Positions 54,923-63,393 of a DNA stretch of 64,000 nucleotides are shown here, piece after piece (position 1 is the first letter of the stretch; every line of letters begins with the position of its first letter). Where the stretch lies: NCBI GenBank assembly GCA_026874595.1, contig CM049306.1, positions 74,087,642 through 74,151,641 of the forward strand, in the 5' to 3' direction. This DNA is from Sipunculus nudus (Eukaryota; Annelida; Sipuncula; Golfingiida; Sipunculidae). The position numbers were made by a program, and so were the translations under genes. The notes under the pieces are model-generated. The model worked only from the letters and a program-made list of their open reading frames with translations, was not told the origin of the DNA and ran no database searches.

Positions 54923-55336
54923 CTGGCACACAGTACAAAGACGGCAGGCCACCTTGGCAGAGATAAAACAGTAGATCGGCTAAAACAGAGCTTTTATTGG
55001 CATCAGATGACCAGAGATGCCGACCTATTTGTCAAGTCTTGTACAACCTGTAACAAGAACAAAAAGAAGTCTAGGAAAATGAAAGCTCGGCTAAAGTCGT
55101 TTCATGCAGGATTCTCCATGGAGAGGGTTCACCTAGACATATTGGGACCCTTTTCACCAAGTGAGGCTCACAACAAGTACATCCTGATGATTACAGACCA
55201 GTTCACAAAATGGGTGGAATGTGTCCCCATTCCAGAACAGAGTGCTGAAACAGTCGCGGAGAAGTTCTTTTATCAACTTTGTCTCCACCTTCGGGTGTCC
55301 AATTACCATACACACGGACCAAGGAGCAAACTTTGA
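54923..55336 (+). CDS. pol: Pol part 2: integrase zinc-binding and start of catalytic core
   Basis: Same frame as pol part 1 after the TAA. An HHCC domain is visible (TAGHLGRDKT, YWHQM, SCTTCNKNKKKS), followed by the first catalytic Asp in MERVHLDILGPF. A 1-base excess in the TTTT run at 55268-55271 shifts the frame; this frame then ends at 55336 in nonsense sequence. The true continuation is the +1 frame from about 55272. Confidence 0.88.
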   Translation: MAHSTKTAGHLGRDKTVDRLKQSFYWHQMTRDADLFVKSCTTCNKNKKKSRKMKARLKSFHAGFSMERVHLDILGPFSPSEAHNKYILMITDQFTKWVECVPIPEQSAETVAEKFFYQLCLHLRVSNYHTHGPRSKL

Positions 55337-56285
55337 ATCGAGTCTGTTCAAAGAATTCTGTAAATTGATGGATATAGCTAAGTCTCGTACCATGCCATAC
55401 CATCCGGCCTCTAACGGTCAAGTGGAGCGCCAAAACAGAACGCTAATGCAAATGATTAGATGCTATATCCAGGATAATGTAAAGGACTGGGATAAAGATC
55501 TACCCATCCTCAGCATGGCCCTCAGATCAATGGTCAACCGTGCCACAGGACACTCCGCTAATATGGCGATGCTTGGCAGAGAAGTGTTTCAGCCGATAGA
55601 TGTACTGTTGAGCACAATCAAAGAGAAGGTACAGCCCACCACTGTCAGTCAATGGGTCTCAGATCTGGTGAAACGGCTAGGAGATATTCACCAGCATGTA
55701 AGAACTAAACTTAAGAGTCAACAAGCCTCCCAGAGCCGACAGTATGATCAGAATGTCAATGAAACTACCTATCAACAAGGAGATCTGGTATACCAACTGG
55801 ATAAGTCTGTTAGGAAGGGGGTCAGCCCAAAGCTACGCCCAATATGGAAAGGGCCATACCTGATCATCAAGGAAAGACACCCGATCTATCTTGTCCGGTC
55901 AAGGAAAAGAGATAAGTATATCCATCATGATAACATGAAACCTTGCACAGATGGATGCATCCCCTTATGGCTTAGGAGAGCCAGGAACAAGTATTTCAAG
56001 GGAGAGGATGCTCTTGACCAGGATCTGGGGAGTCAAACAAACGGCCAAGCTTGGGTTGACTCTCCTGTTCTGGATTGGGACGCGTTCTCTTCCTTAGAGA
56101 ACCAAGATGGTGTTGACACAACAGATAAAAAACCAGAATCTAGCAGCACCAAACCTGCAGCACCAGATGGACCTGAAGGATTAAACCCCAACCAGTATGG
56201 CGACAAGTTCCAGACCAAGACAAGGAGGGGAAGGACAATAAAACGTCCAGGGCGGTTCCAAGACTACTCGCTGGATTCGCCATAA
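55272..56285 (+). CDS. pol: Pol part 3: integrase catalytic core and C-terminal domain
   Basis: Continues the integrase: the second catalytic Asp in TIHTDQGANFESS, the Glu in ASNGQVERQNRTLMQ, then a C-terminal GPY/F module (LRPIWKGPYLIIKERHPIYL), and an acidic/basic tail ending with RRGRTIKRPGRFQDYSLD. There is no chromodomain. Length and order are normal for Ty3/gypsy integrases. The only coding fault in this part is the upstream indel. Confidence 0.9.
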   Translation: MNFVSTFGCPITIHTDQGANFESSLFKEFCKLMDIAKSRTMPYHPASNGQVERQNRTLMQMIRCYIQDNVKDWDKDLPILSMALRSMVNRATGHSANMAMLGREVFQPIDVLLSTIKEKVQPTTVSQWVSDLVKRLGDIHQHVRTKLKSQQASQSRQYDQNVNETTYQQGDLVYQLDKSVRKGVSPKLRPIWKGPYLIIKERHPIYLVRSRKRDKYIHHDNMKPCTDGCIPLWLRRARNKYFKGEDALDQDLGSQTNGQAWVDSPVLDWDAFSSLENQDGVDTTDKKPESSSTKPAAPDGPEGLNPNQYGDKFQTKTRRGRTIKRPGRFQDYSLDSP

Positions 56286-56349
56286 ATTAGTTACAAGTCC
56301 CTACTTATCTAGTTAAGTAGGGTAAGTTTAAGAAACAAAGGAAAAGCAT

Positions 56350-56376
56350 TAACGTTATTTTTTTATTTTTTGCAGG
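56350..56376 (+). promoter_or_regulatory. Putative splice acceptor before ORF3
   Basis: TTATTTTTTTATTTTTTGCAG ending at 56375, with TTAAC upstream as a possible branch point (56349-56353). It lies between the pol stop (56283-56285) and the ORF3 start, exactly where a spliced env-type message would need it. Confidence 0.55.
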
Positions 56377-56426
56377 ATTGCACGTTCGCCACAAAACAAA
56401 GCAAAAAAAAAACAGAAAAGAAAATA

Positions 56427-56602
56427 TATGTATATACATAAAAGAATATAAAGAAAAAAGAACAAGGATTATAGTTAAAATGGAGGTTTATGATGAATCC
56501 CAGTTCTGCCCAGATATGTATATACATAAAAGAATATAAAGAAAAAAGAACATGGATTATAGTTAAAATGGAGGTTTATGATGAATCCCAGTTCTGCCCA
56601 GA
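56427..56602 (+). repeat. 88-bp tandem duplication around ORF3 start
   Basis: Units 56427-56514 and 56515-56602 differ at one base. Each contains the start codon and first 12 codons of ORF3. Because 88 is not a multiple of three, the first copy yields only a ~19-codon upstream ORF (56480-56539); the second ATG (56568) opens the long frame. Confidence 0.9.
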
Positions 56603-57953
56603 CTATGAGGAGGACATGATGGCAGAACTTCCCCCTGTAACCCTCGCTTCAGCTAAGAAAAAGAAAAAGAAGCGCAGACAAGTTGTTGTTTGTCCTATCT
56701 GTCAAGCTCAGGACTCACACATGAGACGACATGTTGTCAAGACACATCTGCCCTGGTGGTTCCAGCTAGGGACATCATGCTGGGCCTGCCATGTCCAGGA
56801 GGGCCATGCATCTTTCCTAAGGAAACATGATGATCATGATCTGGGCCAGCAAAGTAATCAGTGGGAAATGGGCTGCAAGGAGCTTATCACAACACTCCAA
56901 CAGTTGCACAGTAAACGTTCCTTGCAGGCCCTTCTGGAGTTTGCGGTGTGTGAGGGCATTCACACAGCAAAGGGGTTTTCACCTGAAGAGCAAGTCAGTT
57001 TGAAGACCATGTCTGCCACCCATGGATGGGAGAGCCCCAGTGCACCCATTTTAGCAAACCCGCCTAACTGCGTAGAAGGTTTACTTCATTGGGAGACTCT
57101 AGCATTGCTAACCAGCCGTCTACCGAAAGCTATTGTGGAAATTTTCCCTGAGTTTGAGCCGTTTTCGGCACCAATATTAATTGACACCCATGCACACATA
57201 GACATGTTACTATGTCGTTCCCATGTTGAAAGCCTGCCTTCATTTGAATCGCGCACCAGCTCCGGCCTGAACATCTCAGGTTTTGTGGCTAACTTCGTTT
57301 ACCCGGAACATTGGCCAGATCACCTTAACATCAAGAAAGATATACGTGTTAAATGTTCCTTCGGGATACATCCTCGGCTCCTTAAGGATGCTTCCCATAC
57401 AGAAGGCTACATCGCAAGGTTGACCCAAATGCTAAGATTGCCGTACTGTATTGCCATTGGTGAAGTTGGCCTCGACTGGTACCAGTCCTCAGTTGCAGAC
57501 CGCTTTGTTCAACACGAGTTCCTGGAGAGGCTGTTTGAGGTAACGAAGAACATTCCCAGTAAGGTTCTGATACTGCACTGCCGGGATAAAGGTGATGGGT
57601 CCGCCGCCAAACAAGTACTGTCGCTACTCCAGGACAAACAGCTACAAAGCCACAATATCCATCGACATTGTTTTACTGGTGATGTGATTGAAGCCACTGC
57701 CTGGTTAGCCACCCTGCCAAACTGTTAGTTTGGGATCACCACGGTTCTATTCAAGGCAGAACAACTTAGGTCGGCTGTGCAAACCATTCCGCTGGAGAGA
57801 CTCCTCATCGAATCAGATTGTCCTTACTTGTCACCATCACCATGGGACATCCTTCCCATCGCTGCGGAGTTAAGCAAGCTGAAGCAGGTCCCACTGGCCT
57901 TCCTTGTGCAGCAGCTGAACAGCTATGCTGCTCGGCTGTATGGCTCATTCTAA
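56568..57953 (+). CDS. ORF3: double C2H2-finger TatD/TATDN2-like nuclease
   Basis: A metal-dependent nuclease of the TatD amidohydrolase fold, inside the retrotransposon after integrase. From ATG 56568: acidic start, KKKKKKRR nuclear-import-like tract (30-37), two C2H2-like fingers (CPIC...H55..H60 and CWAC...H80..H87), a helical linker, then the TatD barrel from about 203. Expected ligands are all present: DTHAHID (H208, H210), CSFGIHPRLL, AIGEVGLDWY (E299), LILHCRD (H337), RHCFTGD (H367), and IESDCPYLSP (Asp at codon 417). A TAG at 57726-57728 interrupts the frame, which stays open and homologous to the TAA at 57951-57953. The stop is in the barrel, so this copy likely makes an inactive protein unless it is read through. 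The 56490 ATG lies in the duplicated leader and is not the natural start. It is closest to animal TATDN2-type proteins; host capture is inferred. Confidence 0.9.
57726..57728 (+). other. In-frame TAG inside ORF3
   Basis: Single nonsense codon between the HCFTGD motif and the final ligand-bearing ESDCPYL motif. The downstream frame is uninterrupted to 57953. Confidence 0.95.
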
Positions 57954-57985
57954 CGGGGAGGGTGCTTGCATGCAACTAACAGCGA

Positions 57986-58019
57986 CCTCGGTCCAGTCGG
58001 CCAAGCTGGAGGACCGAGG
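57986..58019 (+). ncRNA. Conserved hairpin copy 3 (3' untranslated region)
   Basis: CCTCGGTCC pairs perfectly with GGACCGAGG around the loop AGTCGGCCAAGCTGGA. An outer helix ATGCAAC (57970-57976) with GTTGCAT (58033-58039) can enclose it. It starts 33 bp after the ORF3 end. Confidence 0.75.
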
Positions 58020-58057
58020 CCTCGACCTTTTTGTTGCATGGGAGCTGTATGCATACT

Positions 58058-58093
58058 GCCTTGGTCCAGTCGGCAAAGCTGGAGGACCAAGGC
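58058..58093 (+). ncRNA. Conserved hairpin copy 4 (3' untranslated region)
   Basis: GCCTTGGTCC pairs perfectly with GGACCAAGGC around the loop AGTCGGCAAAGCTGGA. Relative to copy 3 one stem pair changed from C-G to T-A on both strands, keeping the helix. Confidence 0.78.
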
Positions 58094-58367
58094 TACTGTT
58101 TCCTTTACTTCTCCTGGATTATTGATTATACATTACTAACCAGGGGGGTTCTAAGCTTTATTGGTCAATATATGTAGAACTAAGAGTTTCTCAAATTTGC
58201 TGTTTCAACATGTTCATTATTTTTATTATATTCGTTGTTGTGTAGGATGTTCAGGAACAAGGACTGTAGGTCGGTCTATATTAATTGAATCTATAAGACT
58301 ATTTGTATACCTTTGCTTTATTGTTGAAATGTATATCAGTCTTGTCCATCACGGGGGCTTGTGCTTC

Positions 58368-58381
58368 AAGCAGGGGAGGAA
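58368..58381 (+). promoter_or_regulatory. Polypurine tract
   Basis: AAGCAGGGGAGGAA ends exactly at the 3' LTR start and is interrupted by a single C. This is the expected plus-strand primer. Confidence 0.85.
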
Positions 58382-58605
58382 TGTGGTAGATTTGCATTAC
58401 TCCAAGAATTGGGCATTGATGGCTGTGTTTTGGTGGTCCCGGATGATCAACTGACGCATGCGCAGAAGACCCGACGTTCAATGGAAGACAAGAAATCCTA
58501 TTATTTGAGAAGACTTTATCCGCAGACATCTCAGGTTCATTCTGCCATCAGACCTTGAAGGTAAGCCAGATTGTTGCTTACCTATGTAAGTGCAAAACGC
58601 TTACA
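58382..58605 (+). repeat. 3' LTR (224 bp)
   Basis: TGTGGTAG to GCTTACA, one mismatch to the 5' LTR. It is followed by the target duplication CGTA (58606-58609). Confidence 0.95.
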
Positions 58606-60200
58606 CGTATGCAGTATCGAAGTTTAATTTAAACCGAGTTAGCGTTAAACCTGGTTTTACTAGTCTGAGTTTTAAGGCAAATTATAGACCGTATGCAGAA
58701 CTGTGGTTTATATCTGTGAAACCGTGTTTTAGTTAAACCACCGATTTTGGCTATGTAATGCATATTGATGAGCAAGGTCACCGGCTTAATCAGGGTGTCC
58801 TTAGTCACGCGCATGCGTCAACCGATTTTATTTCACACCTGACGTGCGGCAGTGCAAGTGGCAGTGGAGGACATTAAACAAACGATCGAGCAGCGCGGGA
58901 GTTACAACCACAGGTAATTTAACTTTATTATTTACAGCAAACCTGTATGGGTACAAAGCCTGTCCCTGTATGGGTATTTCATATAAACATCGTATTTTCT
59001 GGGGGGGGGGGGGGGGGGGGGGCTCCTTTGAGTTTTGATGCCACAACCCATGTTAATCACACAACGCACAACAATCAAAGTGAGTTGTGTGGCAGCTGAT
59101 TTTTCTCCATGTTTGTTTAGAGTAATCACTCGGGATATGGGTGCAGGTATGGTTACATAATACAGGTATACCACTTACTAGGGTGTAGAACAAAGGCCTG
59201 CCAGGACCAAGCCAGTCCAAAAGTTACCCATTGACCAAACTCATTTTTGTTTCAATTTGAAAATATATTTTATACATTTCTTTATATATTTTATGAAATT
59301 AATTTAAATAATATATTTTATTAAATTATACAATTCAATTTCTTCCAATTTATATATCATATTCCTAATACAATCATATCTTTAACAAATACTATGTGTA
59401 AATTATGATTAAGATTCAGTAATGCCGTATATAGATATATTGAAGGAGGTTAAAATACTGAAATCATACTTTCCGTGAACATTTTGATTTATTAATTTTT
59501 TTATATAAATCTTAAAAACCAAAGAGATATCAGATTGTATACGATCTGTTTATTCAGTAAATAAAACATCAGTTGAAAATTTGAAAAAAAATCACAAACA
59601 TATATTTAAAAAAATCAAGAAAAGTGCCTCTAATTTCAGACGAATGAAACAGCCAATTAATGGAATCATTTTCAATTGACCAAAGTATTACAATGCTTTC
59701 ACAGAAAGGGAACATTTAAAGAATAAATAAAATTAATTTACCATGCATTCATGTTTTCGAGAGCTACTGACCATTGTATAATTCTTTTGAATATAGCCTG
59801 GTATCAGTTAATTAATAATTTTATTGGTAAGAATTCTAATATTAACATAACTGATTTACCATTTGTTGTTACAGTGTAGAAGTAAATCCTGCTATAAATG
59901 CTCTTGTTTGAAAAATTAACATAGACTTTTTAAAAAAAGTATATCATATAGTGTATACTCATTGAAGAAATATATCCTGATATTAATATTAAAAATATAT
60001 ATAAAAAAATGAAAATGTATTTTTAAATGTATTTTTCAAGATTTGCATACTAATTTACTGTTTCTAGGTACAAAGTCAGAGGAAAAATATAACCTGATCA
60101 CTGAGTGTCAAATAGAAAATTATTATTAAGACAGACTGGTTTAATAATAATCATATATATAAACATATATATATATAAATATATATATAAATATATATAA

Positions 60201-60237
<37 letters not shown>

Positions 60238-60275
60238 TATTGAGTATTTATTTTAATGACTTTGATTTTTAGATA
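58606..60275. other. Spacer, AT-rich with poly-G and TA tracts
   Basis: 58610-58830 has no repeat partner in the window. A poly-G run sits at about 59001-59022 and imperfect (TA)n at about 60155-60240. From 59270 the sequence is strongly AT-rich. It may include the left end of the Harbinger relic; no gene is seen. Confidence 0.5.
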
Positions 60276-60587
60276 ATGAATGCTGTCGTAACCTTCAGAC
60301 TAGAAAAAGATGCAAGAGGAGCTCAGACCATCGCCAGAAAACTGTTCTTGCGTGTACATTCCTGTTCTGACAGTCAGCTGTGTTTTTTTTCAAATGAACA
60401 TGATGCGCATGTATTACAGTATGTGCTCGAAGTGTTATTTGCTATTACACCTGTAGACGTTTTACCCTGCAGTTATAAAGACTGTTCATACGGATGCACT
60501 GAAGCTTACCTAGAGGCAGCGTGGTCAGTTTTCACATCGGGGAAGTGCATTGATGATTCTTGGATGCCTCGTCAAATCAGATTATGA
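60276..60587 (+). CDS. Hypothetical ORF upstream of Myb/SANT-like relic
   Basis: 103 codons from ATG (MNAVVTFRLEKDARGAQTIA), several Cys (CSYKDCSYGC), no domain recognised. It ends at TGA 60585-60587, and the same frame continues directly into the Myb/SANT-like domain, so it may be the N-terminal part of one protein interrupted by a stop. It could equally be a chance frame in the Harbinger relic. Confidence 0.35.
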   Translation: MNAVVTFRLEKDARGAQTIARKLFLRVHSCSDSQLCFFSNEHDAHVLQYVLEVLFAITPVDVLPCSYKDCSYGCTEAYLEAAWSVFTSGKCIDDSWMPRQIRL

Positions 60588-62024
60588 CGTGTAGAAAGAT
60601 TAAAAGTCAGATCAATAAACTGGACAGAGTATGAAAAGATAGCATTACTTCAAGAAGTTACCCCAAAAATTCTGATAATCGAAAATAAAAACACGGACTC
60701 CAATTCAATGAAGAAAAAAAAATTGGCTTGGGATAAAATATATGAAAAACTGAAAACTTATTGTCCAGGAGGGTCAAAAAGAAACATGAAACAAATAAAA
60801 GATCAATGGAAAAGGATGAAACTTGCAGCCAAGTAAGATTTTGCTCGGTTTGGCAGAGAGCAAAAGAAAACTGGTGGTGGCCCCCCTTCGGACACACCCA
60901 GCGATTTATCATGTAAGATCTTTTACCCAGGGAATTTTCTCAAATGAGAAACCCATTTGATGATGATGCAGAGGATGGTTCAGGAGATGTAGTTTTATCA
61001 GTCAATGATGACACTGGCCGAACACTGGAGACTGCTCCATCAGAGAGCGTGGCTAGTGTCTTCCACAGTGAAGAAAGTCTGACTGAAGTTTCTGAATTAA
61101 ACAGCAACTCAGAGGAAGTGGAAGCAAGGTAACGACGAGTTATATTAAAAGTATGATCATACATTTTAATTGAATATTTTTCATTATTATCCGAAATCCA
61201 ATTTTTGACAAATTCAATATTTCAACATGTAAAACTTCACATTCAAGTATGATAAATGAACATACATAAAAGCAAGCACCACATATCTAAGTAATAAATA
61301 AAAAAAGTCCTTGTTCAAACAAAGACGGAAGAACCACAAGTCTGTATTTTTCCTAACAGGTTTGCTGAAAATACCGATTGTTTATGTAGCCATATCCATA
61401 GCTACACCTTCTGTCTTTAAAATCTACAGCTGAGTGGTCAAACGCTCGGCCCACTCCGCTGGCGACCCGGATTCGAGTCTCGGCGTGCCTTAAAGGATGG
61501 TTCGTATAGTTGTCCGTCAAAAGCCGGTGGTTTTCTCATGATCCTACGTTTATCTCAATCCTTACCGACTACTGCGCCTACTTCTGAACCATGGAGTGCC
61601 TCGTATTAGTCATTATAATTAGTTGTACAATCCATGTAAGATAAATAAATTGCAGGCTTACGAAAATAAGACAAAAATGTTCTTTTTATATTTTAGAGAC
61701 CTAACAGGCGCTTCATGTATCAGTCATACACCATCACCCTGCCAGCAGTTTGTTGAGCCGCCCAGAAAGCGCTGTCGTACCAAATCCACAAGTCGGGCTT
61801 ATGATTTTGAAGATCAGTTCTTGCTTTTGCAGAAGGAGGAGCATCGCATCAGAATTCAACAGCTAAATGAAATGCATGCAGCAAAGATGGCTATCTTAAC
61901 CCTGGAAAAGGAAATAGCTCTAGCAAGGTTGCAGGATATCCGTAACACAGAGGAACCCAGTGTTAGTGGACCTCAGTACAGTCGCTGGCTTGATTCCTTA
62001 GAATCTTCATATCTGCATTTATAA
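60588..62024 (+). pseudogene. Harbinger-associated Myb/SANT-like protein, broken
   Basis: A Myb/SANT-like (NAIF1-type) DNA-binding domain at 60610-60900: WTEYEKIALLQEVTPKILII, ENKNTDSNSMKKKKLAWDKI, RNMKQIKDQWKRMKLAAK, DFARFGREQKKTGGGPPSD. A TAA interrupts it at 60834-60836 and a 1-base shift follows near 60925. The acidic middle (NPFDDDAEDGSGD) is at 60944-61128. A phase-matched intron (donor AAG|GTAACG after 61128, acceptor TTTTAG at 61696) contains a SINE. The last exon (61697-62024) encodes a basic patch (PPRKRCRTKS) and a coiled coil (FLLLQKEEHRIRIQQLNEMH). Such proteins guide Harbinger transposases to the nucleus and to DNA. Confidence 0.8.
61428..61655 (+). mobile_element. tRNA-derived SINE (copy C, diverged) in intron
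   Basis: A box CAGCTGAGTGGTCAAACG, B box GATTCGAGTCT (diverged), body CCGGTGGTTTTCTC and tail TTGTACAATCCATGTAAGAT. It is older or more mutated than copies A and B. Confidence 0.82.
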
Positions 62025-62383
62025 GCTTTTTCTAAGGTGACTGAGAGACCATGTCATGTAAGAGCCAAATCATTTAAATTCAGTGAAAAGCTTGAGCTGA
62101 GCAAATATTATAAAGTGAATATTGTATTGTGTTTATTCATATTGAATTTTGTTATATTTTACTTGAATTTTAATGGGTACTTGTGCCTAGGTACACGTTT
62201 GATATTTTTGTTGTTGCAGAATAACTTGGTAATTTCGAAGGTAGGCATTTAGCGTTATTGGTATTTGCGTAAACTGAAGCATTTGTTGAATCTAAGATTA
62301 GATGATATAGCTGCCGACAACAATTCATGTCTGACCTATTTCTTTTGTAAATTTTGATACTGAACAAGATTTGTGAATAAGAT
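62025..62383. other. Intergenic region of Harbinger relic
   Basis: An AT-rich gap between the two co-oriented Harbinger genes. No feature is recognised. Confidence 0.5.
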
Positions 62384-63393
62384 TTGGATCAGTTACAAGC
62401 TGTTAGGGATGCTAGGAGGATTCTGAACAACTATACGCTTGTTTTTGTTCATCCACCACGTTTAATTAGAGACAGAGCAAATCCGTTTGAACTTTTCAGC
62501 AATGAGGAGTTTTACAGAAGGTTTCGTTTTACCAACGAAACTGTCCTTTATATTGTCAGACTCCTAGGAAAGGACATCACTCCTGAGGCTAGAAGACATT
62601 ACGCTGTGCCCGAACATTTGCAAGTTCTTCTTGCACTTCAGTTTTATGCTACAGGAGCATTCCAGTTAACAGTCGGGGATATAATTAAGGTCCACCAGAC
62701 TACAGTCTGCCGTGTCATTAAACGCGTTTCCATTGCACTTGCCAGGAAAAAGAAAAAGTTCATAAAATTTCCAGATGGGCATCATGCGAACCGGGTAATG
62801 ACAGAATTCCATGGATTGCTGGTTTTCCAGGTGTTGTGGGTGCCATTGATTGCAGCACGTTTTATTAATAGGAAGGGATACCATTCCCTTAACTGTCAGT
62901 TTACATGCACTGCGAGTTTGGCCTTTACAAGTATTGTAGCCAGGTGACCAGGGAGTGAAACGACTCTCGTATATTTAGAGAGTCGTCACTATGTCATAAA
63001 TTTGAACAAAATGAACTGCAAGGTGTGTTACTAGGAGATGCAGGGTATCCTCTGTTGCCCTTTTTTATGACACCTGTTTCAGTGCCAACAAATAACACCC
63101 AAAGACGTTACAATGATGCGCATTCATAAACAAGATGCACAATCGAGAGAGCATTTGGAGTCCTTAAAAGAAAATTTGCTTGTCTACACTTTGGACTCCG
63201 GTTACACATGCAGACAAATTTTGCTGTAATCATTGCTGTAAATGTTTTGCATAATATAGGGATTTTACGTAGAGAGACCCTGCCTGATGACCAGCCTATG
63301 CTGATGGACAGTAATGACGAGGATGCTGCGCAGGCCGCAGACAATCCTCAGGGCATGGTTGTTCGACGGCGTTTTATAGAACACTTTACTTGA
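62384..63393 (+). pseudogene. HARBI1-like (PIF/Harbinger) transposase, broken
   Basis: The N-terminus (NPFELFSNEEFYRRFRFTNE, LLALQFYATGAFQLTVGDII, VHQTTVCRVIKRVSIALARK) is typical. At 62810-62870 the frame slips: GFPGVVGAIDCST (first catalytic Asp) is readable only in a neighbouring frame, and the following residues up to FINRKGYHSLN are deleted. A stop follows at 62945. LGDAGYPLLPFF-like sequence (second Asp) is recoverable near 63035. TIERAFGVLKRKF (Glu) and the C-terminal frame ending DDQPMLMDSNDEDAAQAADN (to 63393) are open. It is the partner of the Myb/SANT-like relic upstream. Confidence 0.88.

Larger units (their letters stand above)
48264..58605 (+). mobile_element. Ty3/gypsy-type LTR retrotransposon carrying a TatD-like nuclease gene
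   Basis: A 10,342-bp element. In order: 5' LTR, primer-binding site, ~940-bp leader, gag (capsid then CCHC nucleocapsid), -1 frameshift site, pol (protease, reverse transcriptase, RNase H, integrase with GPY/F module), splice acceptor, ORF3 (double zinc finger plus TatD nuclease), two RNA hairpins, polypurine tract, 3' LTR. The order RT-RNaseH-IN defines Ty3/gypsy (Metaviridae). The two LTRs differ at one of 224 positions, so the insertion is recent. Even so, three in-frame stops (51441, 54920, 57726) and one 1-base indel (at about 55268-55271) break the coding chain. Clade placement was not attempted. Confidence 0.95.
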
